The notes under the pieces are model-generated. The model saw only the letters and a list, made by a program, of their open reading frames with translations, was not told the origin of the DNA and did not search any database. A stretch of DNA of 26,044 bases from Nanobdellota archaeon (GTDB taxonomy: Archaea > Nanobdellota > Nanobdellia > Pacearchaeales > GW2011-AR1): assembly GCA_018817905.1 (NCBI GenBank), contig JAHISS010000007.1, positions 1 through 26,044 of the forward strand. Reading direction: 5' to 3'. The position numbers and the translations under genes were made by a program. This document shows, in pieces, positions 6,362 through 12,686 of the stretch (the first letter of the stretch is position 1; each line of letters starts with the position of its first letter).

Positions 6362-7036
6362 TTACTTGTATTGAGGAATAATTTCTTCAGAAACCGCGTG
6401 CTGAATACCATCTTTTGTGATTGTGAAAACGTCGATTCCGTTGCCAGAGCCAGAGTCTCTTTCTATTGCTGATTTGATACAGTCCTTTGCGAGTTCTATT
6501 GCTTCTTTGACTGTTACATCTTTGTGATACTGCTTTTCTAAAAGGCCCAAGATGTAGGGCATTCCAGAAGAAAAGTTTGCGTCGAAATCTGTAACTTCTG
6601 ATGCCGAGCCAGCTGGCTCGATTGTAAACAGCGAGGCCTTGCCATCTTCGTCAACTCCTGCGATTAATGTTCCTACAATGCTCGGAACCATGCTCGGTGT
6701 TCTTATGTTTCTATAAGTCGAGATTGCGAGCAGATTCGCTGCTTCAGCAACTGTTGGTCTTGCATGTGTTTTTAATTCCTTCAATCTCAGTTCTGCGGAA
6801 AGAACTTTGTTAGCCAGCTCTATGTCTGAAACGCTGCCTGTGTAAGACGCAATAATATGGTCTGTTATGTTCCTTATCTTTTGTTTATTTTTTTTCATTA
6901 CAATGGACATTCCTTCGCCGCCGGCTGTTGAACGCCTGTCTGCTCCTAAAACCACGCCGTCTTTACAAACAATTCCAACTATGCTTGTTCCTGACTTCAA
7001 CATGTTTTTTGAAATTTCTTGATTTATTGTCTCCAT
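6362..7036 (-). CDS. psmB: Proteasome subunit beta
   Basis: Start chosen at 7036 (METINQEISK), 224 aa. The frame extends to an ATG at 7111, but that lies upstream of or inside the likely promoter. A 16-residue propeptide ends in SG before the catalytic Thr17 (TSIVGIV). Asp33 (GADRRS) and Lys49 (KKNKQ) match Asp17 and Lys33 of the mature enzyme, and a C-terminal SGSGNGID segment is typical. It forms the inner rings of the 20S proteasome and degrades unfolded proteins in the cytoplasm; the alpha subunit gene is not in this window. First gene of an operon with aCPSF1. Two TATA-like boxes (7079-7090 and 7118-7125) precede it, with SD-like GAGGG in the short leader. Confidence 0.95.
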   Translation of the reverse strand: METINQEISKNMLKSGTSIVGIVCKDGVVLGADRRSTAGGEGMSIVMKKNKQKIRNITDHIIASYTGSVSDIELANKVLSAELRLKELKTHARPTVAEAANLLAISTYRNIRTPSMVPSIVGTLIAGVDEDGKASLFTIEPAGSASEVTDFDANFSSGMPYILGLLEKQYHKDVTVKEAIELAKDCIKSAIERDSGSGNGIDVFTITKDGIQHAVSEEIIPQYK

Positions 7037-7078
7037 AGTTCTATAGAATCCCTCTAACGTGTGGGGAAAACCTGGTAG

Positions 7079-7090
7079 GTATTTAAGTTT
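7079..7090 (-). promoter_or_regulatory. Likely TATA box of the psmB-aCPSF1 operon
   Basis: AAACTTAAATAC on the minus strand. A start about 25 nt downstream leaves a short leader of about 23 nt with GAGGG before the ATG at 7036. This argues against translation from the ATG at 7111. Confidence 0.45.
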
Positions 7091-7117
7091 TTTGGTTGCC
7101 CTTTGCTCCAACGCAAG

Positions 7118-7125
7118 ATTTAAAT
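7118..7125 (+). promoter_or_regulatory. Palindromic TATA-like box, possibly bidirectional
   Basis: ATTTAAAT, centred 26 nt before the ATG of the small frame at 7148. Being palindromic, it could also serve the proteasome gene on the other strand. Confidence 0.4.
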
Positions 7126-7147
7126 TTGTCCTGTGATAGTCCAGCGA

Positions 7148-7237
7148 ATGGAACCTGAAAAAAAGAGAACAGACAAGGAAGAAGATGAAAGTTTGGCTGG
7201 ACTTGACGAAGAGGACGAACCGACTTTGCTTGGTTAG
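7148..7237 (+). CDS. Small acidic protein, 29 aa (candidate)
   Basis: ATG to TAG encoding a very hydrophilic, acidic peptide (MEPEKKRTDK, then EEDESLAGLDEEDEPTLLG). Support is the TATA-like box centred 26 nt upstream, the same leaderless spacing as other genes here, and the position in the only gap between psmB and rad50. Its stop overlaps the rad50 stop by 4 nt. I do not recognise it; acidic micropeptides of this kind are not assignable by sequence alone. It could be a chance frame. Confidence 0.35.
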   Translation: MEPEKKRTDKEEDESLAGLDEEDEPTLLG

Positions 7238-9318
7238 CTCGCTATTTCTTTTGAGGGGGAAAGTTGTTCAATAAAAGAGATATCGCCTTCTTTTGAAACC
7301 CTGAGGACGTTGTCTACGAAGCTTTCTATTTTTTGTTCGTGGCTCACGATTATCAGCTGGTCTGCGTTTAGTTCTGCAAGAATTTCGCGCATCTTGTCAA
7401 TCTGCGCTTCTGAAAAACCGTCTGTTGGTTCGTCTAGAATAATCAGACCGCGCGTTTTTATTTTGCTCATTAAAGAATTAATTGTTTGATTCAAAGCTAA
7501 CCGGTAAGCAAGCGCAACCGCTGTTCTTTCTCCTCCGGAAAGATAGCTATAATCCATTTCTGTTTCGCCTTGTAAAATTAATGGCGTGAAATTTTCATCT
7601 ATTTGAGAGTCAAGAGAATTTTCTGAGATAAGCATTAAAAACCATTTTCTAAAAAGAATAGAGAATTCTTTTCTCAGCTTGAGGAGAACGTTGCGTTCTG
7701 TTATCTCAACAAGTTTCAAGAATTGGGAAGAAAGCCAGAAGATTAATTCATTTAATCCTTGAAGTTTTTTCTTGGATTGTTCTTTTTGGTTTATCATTTC
7801 CTCGAACAAGGATATTTCTTTATGGGAAAGTTCAAGTTCTTTTTCGAATTCAGCTAGTGAGATTTCCGTGTTTTTTTCCTCGAGAACTGCTTGTTTTAAC
7901 TCTGCTTCCTTTTTCCTGAATTTGAACTCAAACGGCGAGTATTTTAGAATTTTTTCCTTGAAATCACTTATATGCTTTATGAGAAGATTCTGGTCATTTT
8001 CAACTGCCTGTTTTTGTTTTTCTAAACTTGCTAATTTGTTTCTTGACCTTTGCAAATGTTCTATCCGGGATTTTAAAATTTCTAATTTGACTTTGTTCTC
8101 TTCCAAATGATTGATTTCTTTTTTTTGTTTTTCAATGCTTTCAAAAATCTCTGTTTTCTCTTTCTGCAAGATTTCTATGTTGTTTTTTATTTCAGAAAGT
8201 TTGCGCTCTGTTTCATTCAAAATATTGTGCTTGTGATGTTCCGGCACGTCCTGCAAACAAGTCGGACAAATGTCTATCTTGAAAATCCTTTCTTTTTTAG
8301 ACAAAACCTCTGTTCTTTCCTGCTCAAAAAGATTTTCTTTTGCGATAAGTTTGGCATAACTTGAACCGGCTTCTTCGAGTAAATCCTTCCCTATTTTCAT
8401 CCTCCTGACTAAACTGAAATAATCCTCTTCGTTGAATGGCTCTCCTGCTTCTACAACCACTTGTTTCAATTCTTCTATTTCAAGATTTATGGAAGAAAGA
8501 ATCTCTCTTTTTGTTGAAATTAGAATCTGGGTTTTTTCTATTTCTCTTTCAAAGGTTTTCTTCTCTTCTAATTTTTTTTCTAACTCTTTTAGTTCTTGTT
8601 CAAAGAGTTCCCGGTTCGTTGATTTTTTACCCAATTCATTCTTACAAAAATTTATTTTTTCATGGAGGATTGTCAGCGCGGCTTTTCTTACGCTGATGTT
8701 TTCCTTGTCTTGCTCTAATGTTGAAATTTCTCCCTGCAAAATTTTGGCGTCGCTCTTTAGGTCTGAGAGCAGGATTGAAAGATTGTTTTTGATTATCCGA
8801 TATTTGTCTATGCCAAAAACATGCCGGAGAATATTCACCCTTGTTTCAGGGTCTTCGAGAATTATCTGCTTCATTTGCTCTTGAGCCGTGTGGACTGTGT
8901 AACGATAAAGAACATTGTTTTTCTTTACAAACTCTGGAGGGTAACCAAGAAGTTCGACAATTTTTGATTTTATTTCTGTTATGGAAGATTCTGTTTTCTG
9001 GCCATTTATAGTGATGGCAGCGTATTCATTGCTCACACCTTTCAGTGTTCTTTTTAATTTTCTTTCTATTTTGATAGGATTTCCAGACAGCTCCAATTCC
9101 AGAACAACTTCTCCGGTTTGTTCTGTATTTCTTAACAAGGAGTTTCCTTTTTGTCCAGGCTGAAGACCGAAAAGTGCGTATTCAATTGCCAGCAAAATTG
9201 AGGTCTTCCCAGCTCCGACATCTCCTGCAAGCAAGAGCGAGCCATCTGGGAATTCTATCTCCTGATTTTTATAAGACCTTATGTTAGATATTCTTATTTT
9301 TTTGAATTTCATTTTCAT
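7234..9318 (-). CDS. rad50: DNA repair ATPase Rad50
   Basis: Start chosen at 9318 (MKMKFKKIRISN, 694 aa); the frame is open to 9363 but the family begins at this K-I-R-I-x-N strand. Walker A GDVGAGKTS at 32-40, long coiled coils, a zinc hook CPTC at 351-354, then YLSGGERTA (ABC signature), LIILDEPTDGF (Walker B) and VSHEQ (H-loop). With Mre11 it forms the complex that tethers and processes DNA double-strand ends. The coiled coil is shorter than in typical archaeal Rad50 proteins of about 850-900 aa. The start overlaps the mre11 end by 35 nt, so translation is likely coupled. Confidence 0.94.
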   Translation of the reverse strand: MKMKFKKIRISNIRSYKNQEIEFPDGSLLLAGDVGAGKTSILLAIEYALFGLQPGQKGNSLLRNTEQTGEVVLELELSGNPIKIERKLKRTLKGVSNEYAAITINGQKTESSITEIKSKIVELLGYPPEFVKKNNVLYRYTVHTAQEQMKQIILEDPETRVNILRHVFGIDKYRIIKNNLSILLSDLKSDAKILQGEISTLEQDKENISVRKAALTILHEKINFCKNELGKKSTNRELFEQELKELEKKLEEKKTFEREIEKTQILISTKREILSSINLEIEELKQVVVEAGEPFNEEDYFSLVRRMKIGKDLLEEAGSSYAKLIAKENLFEQERTEVLSKKERIFKIDICPTCLQDVPEHHKHNILNETERKLSEIKNNIEILQKEKTEIFESIEKQKKEINHLEENKVKLEILKSRIEHLQRSRNKLASLEKQKQAVENDQNLLIKHISDFKEKILKYSPFEFKFRKKEAELKQAVLEEKNTEISLAEFEKELELSHKEISLFEEMINQKEQSKKKLQGLNELIFWLSSQFLKLVEITERNVLLKLRKEFSILFRKWFLMLISENSLDSQIDENFTPLILQGETEMDYSYLSGGERTAVALAYRLALNQTINSLMSKIKTRGLIILDEPTDGFSEAQIDKMREILAELNADQLIIVSHEQKIESFVDNVLRVSKEGDISFIEQLSPSKEIAS

Positions 9319-10465
9319 GCAAATTGAGAAATTTTTTTGTTTCTGAGAGCAATCGGTCTTCAAATGTGAACGAAGTTTCGTCTTCTAATTTTTCTATTTG
9401 GAGAGTTCTTAAAAGTGTGAGAATTAGTGTGTTGAATCTGGATGGGTTTTTTTCTTCAAACTGTTTTATTATCTCGTTTTCCATATTCTCTGAATCAGGG
9501 ATGTCTGTTTCAATCTCTAATTCTGCCATGTGTAATTTTGAAGTGCTTCTTAACAAAACCAGCGCTCCAAGTTCTTTTGCAGTTGATTCTATTTTCTGAA
9601 AATCAACGTCTGAAATTTTTCCTTTTTCTAAAATTCCAGAAAGTCGAAGGACAACGATTTTGTCTTTTATTCCTTTTTCTTTTAGCACTGTAATAACTCC
9701 GTCTGTTAAGCCAAGAGAATTATTTGTTTCCAAGTGAATTGAGACAATTTCTACCAGTTTAATCTCTTGTTTTTTTATTTTTCCGTTGTCGTAGATGTAA
9801 AACGAACCAGCCCTAAGCTCTTCTAACTCTGAAAGGTTGTTTGGAAATATCGGGCCGGAATAAACCCTTGTGCCCTTGCTGTAATTTATGTGGAGATGCG
9901 CTAATGCTAAGTAATCTGTTTGTGGAAGTTTTTGTTCGTCAACAGATTTCATCGGAATTGTTCCAATTGCGCCCCTTATTGTTGTGTGAAGCATCAGGAT
10001 TTTGAACAAACCTGGAGAGTCTTGGAGTTTTATTTTTTCAAGGTCTTCCACTTCTAATCCGGATTTTTTTCCAGGATAGCCGTAAATTGCAATATTTTTG
10101 TAAATCGTTGGCTGGAGAATTATTCTGTCGTCCTTTTCTTCATAGACTGAAACATTTTTGCAAAACCCTGCTTTCTCCAAAACATCGAGAAAAGTTTTCC
10201 CAGAAACAGAGTAGTCGTGACTGCCAGCAATTAAAAAAACCGGAATCTTCGCTTCTTTTATTTTATTGAATTCTCCGAACGTATCTTTCAAAGTTTCTAT
10301 CGGCGGATACGCTGAGTCAAATAAATCTCCAGCTATCAAGATGAAATCTACTTTTTCCTTGATACAGGTTTTTACGGCTTGTTGAAAACTTTTGAAATTC
10401 AGCTCTTTTAATTCTGGTTGGCGCCAACCTCCGAGGTGGCAATCCCCGAGATGTGCGAATTTCAT
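9284..10465 (-). CDS. mre11: DNA double-strand break repair nuclease Mre11
   Basis: 393 aa. Calcineurin-like phosphoesterase motifs in order: GDCHLGG with Asp8 and His10, GDLFD with Asp47, GSHD at 81-84, MLHTT, and AHLHINY. These make the two-metal site for 3'-5' exonuclease and endonuclease activity. In most Mre11 proteins the third motif is GNHD and its Asn is a metal ligand; here it is Ser82. The remainder is the capping domain and a C-terminal Rad50-binding tail. It is the first gene of the mre11-rad50 operon, with a TATA box 26 nt upstream and no SD. Confidence 0.94.
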   Translation of the reverse strand: MKFAHLGDCHLGGWRQPELKELNFKSFQQAVKTCIKEKVDFILIAGDLFDSAYPPIETLKDTFGEFNKIKEAKIPVFLIAGSHDYSVSGKTFLDVLEKAGFCKNVSVYEEKDDRIILQPTIYKNIAIYGYPGKKSGLEVEDLEKIKLQDSPGLFKILMLHTTIRGAIGTIPMKSVDEQKLPQTDYLALAHLHINYSKGTRVYSGPIFPNNLSELEELRAGSFYIYDNGKIKKQEIKLVEIVSIHLETNNSLGLTDGVITVLKEKGIKDKIVVLRLSGILEKGKISDVDFQKIESTAKELGALVLLRSTSKLHMAELEIETDIPDSENMENEIIKQFEEKNPSRFNTLILTLLRTLQIEKLEDETSFTFEDRLLSETKKFLNLHENEIQKNKNI

Positions 10466-10485
10466 AAAAATAAAGTAGCAGAACA

Positions 10486-10495
10486 GATTATAAGG
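10486..10495 (-). promoter_or_regulatory. TATA box of mre11-rad50
   Basis: CCTTATAATC on the minus strand, centred about 26 nt before the mre11 ATG. Confidence 0.55.
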
Positions 10496-10520
10496 ATTTG
10501 TATTCGGTAATAGTCACTGT

Positions 10521-10994
10521 TTATGGAGAACAATCTACTGGCTGCGTGACTATCGTTCCCTCGCAAGGGACAAGTGTCCATTTTTCCTGCACTGCTGGCT
10601 GAACTTCTAAGATGTAATTATTTACACCGGCCTCGTATTGGGAAGATATTGAAAAAGTATCTGTGCGGGAAGAGCTAGGTTCAAGCGCTCCTTGGGAAAA
10701 AGTTTCATTCCTTGGATTTAACTGCGGCCTTACCACTCTGCTTTCATTGCTGAATCTTACAAATGCTCCGTCAATGTTGAACAATCCGCTATTGAACAAT
10801 TCCACAGTTATTCTTGTAGTCGTGCTGTTGCACCAAACACGGTTGATAGTCAGACTTATGTCTTGCTGACATTCTGCTTTTTCAGAAAAAATGTATGACT
10901 TTAAAAACGGATAAATAATTGCGCCCATTGCAACTGCTATCACGACAAGCAGTGCGTAAGAAACCATTAGGCTTATGGCTTTTTTGTTTTTCAT
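10521..10994 (-). CDS. Type IV pilin-like secreted protein
   Basis: 157 aa. The N-terminus MKNKKAISLM followed by VSYALLVVIAVAMGAIIYPF is a class III (prepilin/archaellin-type) signal: short basic head, then a hydrophobic helix that would form the pilus core after prepilin peptidase cleavage. The exposed part is beta-rich with N-x-S/T sites and four Cys (23-CxQ, WCN, PCE, DCS) that could form disulfides. TATA-like ACATTTAAAC lies about 22-25 nt upstream. It stands next to another protein with the same signal type but little other similarity. It may be a minor pilin or adhesin; no pilus assembly ATPase is in the window. Confidence 0.7.
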   Translation of the reverse strand: MKNKKAISLMVSYALLVVIAVAMGAIIYPFLKSYIFSEKAECQQDISLTINRVWCNSTTTRITVELFNSGLFNIDGAFVRFSNESRVVRPQLNPRNETFSQGALEPSSSRTDTFSISSQYEAGVNNYILEVQPAVQEKWTLVPCEGTIVTQPVDCSP

Positions 10995-11028
10995 TTTTTT
11001 ATTTAGTTGGTTTAGTTTAAATGTTTAA

Positions 11029-11580
11029 TCATTGGTCTGGCTCTGAGGCGGAAACATATTGTTCGCCTTGGCGTTGTTTTTTCAGGATGATGAAGAAGGT
11101 TTGGCCGGGTTTTATTTTAAATGTGTGTTGGATGTCTTCTGAAATTATTATTGTTATTGTTTCTTCTCCTTCTCCTGGGACGAACGTGCTGTTAAATTTT
11201 CTGTCTGTGGTGATGTAATCGGTTGGTGCTGAACTGCCAAGGCCAATTCCAACACTGCCAGTGCTGCTTGTTGTGTAAAATACAACAAAGATTTCTGCCA
11301 TATCTCCGTAAACAACAATAAGGTCTGTTCCAATGTTTGTTCTTGCATAATAATCTGTTAGGTTTTCTATGTTTGCATTTCTGTCTGTTTCATCTATTGA
11401 ATTAAAAATTCCACTGTCAATTACTGCGCCTGCTTCGTAATTTATTTCTTTTGATAAGTCGTAAACAGTCGTGTCTTCTGGAGGAACTTCGGCATTTGTG
11501 TAGACTGCTGCGATTCCAATTATTATTGCAACGATGACAACTGCTGCGACGAGAAAGAACTGGGCTCTTTTATTTTTCAT
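11029..11580 (-). CDS. Pilin-like/secreted protein with class III signal
   Basis: 183 aa. Starts MKNKRAQFFL followed by VAAVVIVAIIIGIAAVYT, a basic head plus one hydrophobic helix, closely matching the first residues of the downstream pilin-like protein. The rest is an extracellular, beta-rich domain with few N-x-S/T sites and a highly polar C-terminus. Proteins beginning KNKRGQ/KNKRAQ are common small exported proteins in DPANN genomes. Its function is not recognisable. It lies 34 nt upstream of the 157-aa gene, and each has its own TATA-like box, so they may be expressed together or separately. Confidence 0.6.
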   Translation of the reverse strand: MKNKRAQFFLVAAVVIVAIIIGIAAVYTNAEVPPEDTTVYDLSKEINYEAGAVIDSGIFNSIDETDRNANIENLTDYYARTNIGTDLIVVYGDMAEIFVVFYTTSSTGSVGIGLGSSAPTDYITTDRKFNSTFVPGEGEETITIIISEDIQHTFKIKPGQTFFIILKKQRQGEQYVSASEPDQ

Positions 11581-11633
11581 GATAAATTGAGGGAAGAGAG
11601 GTTTTTATTTCTTGGGTTTGAATAAGTTGGTGG

Positions 11634-12110
11634 TTAGCTCCTAGCTTCTAAGCTCTCGAGACTTAATCGATTAAAATCCTCAATCGGATAATAAGTGCAA
11701 CCTCCCTCCCGGTTTAAGACGAATCCAGATATGCCAAAAACGACTAAATGCTTGCTGCATTGATAACACTTTGGGCTTCTTGATTTTTGCAATATTCCTC
11801 TTTCTGTTCTTGCGTGATACATTGTGGCATTGAATAGTTTTTGTCCATTTCCTCTTCTGACAGCGTTGGCGATTGCATTCATTTCAGCATGCACTGCGTA
11901 ATCTTTACATGTTGGCTCGCAATGCCTTGGTTCACATTCAAGTCCGGCGGGTGGAGCATTGAAACCAGAACCGATTTCTAGACCGATGCTATCGACAATG
12001 ACCGCCCCTCTTTTGTCTCTCTTACAAGGAGATTTCCCAGCTTCTTCTACTGCGGCTTGGAGCCACCCCTGTGCTTCTTTTAGCTCGGGGCCGTTGAGAA
12101 TTTTTTCCAT
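11634..12110 (-). CDS. CMP/dCMP-type deaminase-like protein
   Basis: 158 aa. Zinc-deaminase motifs are intact: HAEMNA (His74, catalytic Glu76) and PKCYQC (Cys115, Cys118). An extra Cys/His cluster (CEPRHCEPTC, 59-68) just before HAE recalls the second zinc site of dCMP deaminases. The family deaminates cytosine rings in free nucleotides or nucleosides, or modified bases in tRNA; which substrate applies cannot be told. A TATA box TATATAC is centred about 28 nt upstream. No obvious operon partner. Confidence 0.8.
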   Translation of the reverse strand: MEKILNGPELKEAQGWLQAAVEEAGKSPCKRDKRGAVIVDSIGLEIGSGFNAPPAGLECEPRHCEPTCKDYAVHAEMNAIANAVRRGNGQKLFNATMYHARTERGILQKSRSPKCYQCSKHLVVFGISGFVLNREGGCTYYPIEDFNRLSLESLEARS

Positions 12111-12132
12111 TGATTATTGATTCAGCTTGAAT

Positions 12133-12143
12133 CGTATATAATT
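12133..12143 (-). promoter_or_regulatory. TATA box of the deaminase gene
   Basis: AATTATATACG on the minus strand, centred about 28 nt before the ATG at 12110. Confidence 0.5.
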
Positions 12144-12173
12144 TTTTACGTGATGGCTGGATTAGTTTAGAAA

Positions 12174-12435
12174 GTGCGCGGACGGGGAATTTGCTCAGCT
12201 TCTGGCTGATAGCTACCTCATGTCTTCCTCAGCTTTGCGACCCTGAAAGCACCATACTTCCTAATTAGGGCTGCTCCGATCAAGGCCTGACCCGATTCAT
12301 AAGAGTACGGTCGAACAGGACAAAGCCTCAACGTTGGACAAAAGACCAACAACCTTCAGCTTTACTCCTTCCTTTAAGCCTGCCATAAAGCCCGTTTGCA
12401 AACGGCGCAGGGCTAACGCGCCAGCTCGTCCGCAC
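12174..12435 (-). ncRNA. Signal recognition particle RNA (7S RNA)
   Basis: Non-coding, GC-rich and strongly folded in an AT-rich setting. The SRP helix-8 core is recognisable: GGGTCAGG-CC-TTGATC-GG-AGCAGCCC, with the conserved GTCAGG and AGCAGCC sides of the symmetric loop. The apical loop is six bases (UUGAUC) rather than the usual GNRA tetraloop. The two ends pair (GTGC..GGACG with CGTCC..GCAC), as in archaeal helix 1. The 5' part holds two small hairpins (GGCGC/GCGCC and CCGTTTGCAAACGG) where Alu-domain helices 3 and 4 belong. About 262 nt, somewhat shorter than usual archaeal SRP RNAs. The TATA box 25 nt before the 5' end supports strand and start. The RNA scaffolds SRP19/SRP54 for membrane protein targeting. 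Confidence 0.75.
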
Positions 12436-12455
12436 AGAATTAGCAATTATGGAGA

Positions 12456-12465
12456 GTTTTTAAGG
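12456..12465 (-). promoter_or_regulatory. TATA box of the SRP RNA gene
   Basis: CCTTAAAAAC on the minus strand, centred about 25 nt before the predicted RNA 5' end at 12435. Confidence 0.55.
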
Positions 12466-12479
12466 TTAACTGCCAGTAA

Positions 12480-12644
12480 TTATTCATCTTCATCCTTAGA
12501 AATCTGCTCTTTGATTTTTTTCAAATCGTCTTTGACTTTATGCGATTTTTTTGCAAAGCCATTTCTAAATAAAACTGAAATCAAAATCAAAAATACAACT
12601 AAGAGAAACAGGCTGTTTGCTAACAACAATATTGCGATGTTCAT
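12480..12644 (-). CDS. Small membrane protein, 54 aa
   Basis: ATG at 12644 to TAA at 12480: MNIAILLLAN followed by SLFLLVVFLILISVLF, one long hydrophobic helix. After it comes a basic then mixed-charge cytoplasmic tail (KVKDDLKKIKEQ, ending DEDE). A TATA-like CTTTAAAAAC is centred 26 nt upstream, the standard leaderless spacing. The gene fills the gap between argS and the SRP RNA. One N-terminal helix with a charged helical tail resembles many archaeal micro-membrane proteins, but I recognise no family. Confidence 0.6.
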   Translation of the reverse strand: MNIAILLLANSLFLLVVFLILISVLFRNGFAKKSHKVKDDLKKIKEQISKDEDE

Positions 12645-12664
12645 TAAGACAAGAACAAAATTTA

Positions 12665-12674
12665 TGTTTTTAAA
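12665..12674 (-). promoter_or_regulatory. TATA box of the 54-aa membrane protein
   Basis: CTTTAAAAAC on the minus strand, centred about 26 nt before the ATG at 12644, in the short gap after argS. Confidence 0.45.
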
Positions 12675-12686
12675 GATTTAGTTTGT

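Noticed and set aside
7037..7111. Longer N-terminus of the proteasome beta subunit from the ATG at 7111
   Set aside because: The added 25 residues overlap TATA-like boxes and are not family-like. The start at 7036 gives a normal short propeptide.
12174..12435. RNase P RNA instead of SRP RNA
   Set aside because: A GAGGAAG-like string exists, but the other RNase P conserved regions (for example ACAGAA with its partner) are not seen in order. The GTCAGG/AGCAGCC pair and paired ends fit SRP RNA.
12334..12681. Plus-strand frame of 115 codons
   Set aside because: It runs antisense through the SRP RNA and the 54-aa membrane protein and has an unnatural composition.
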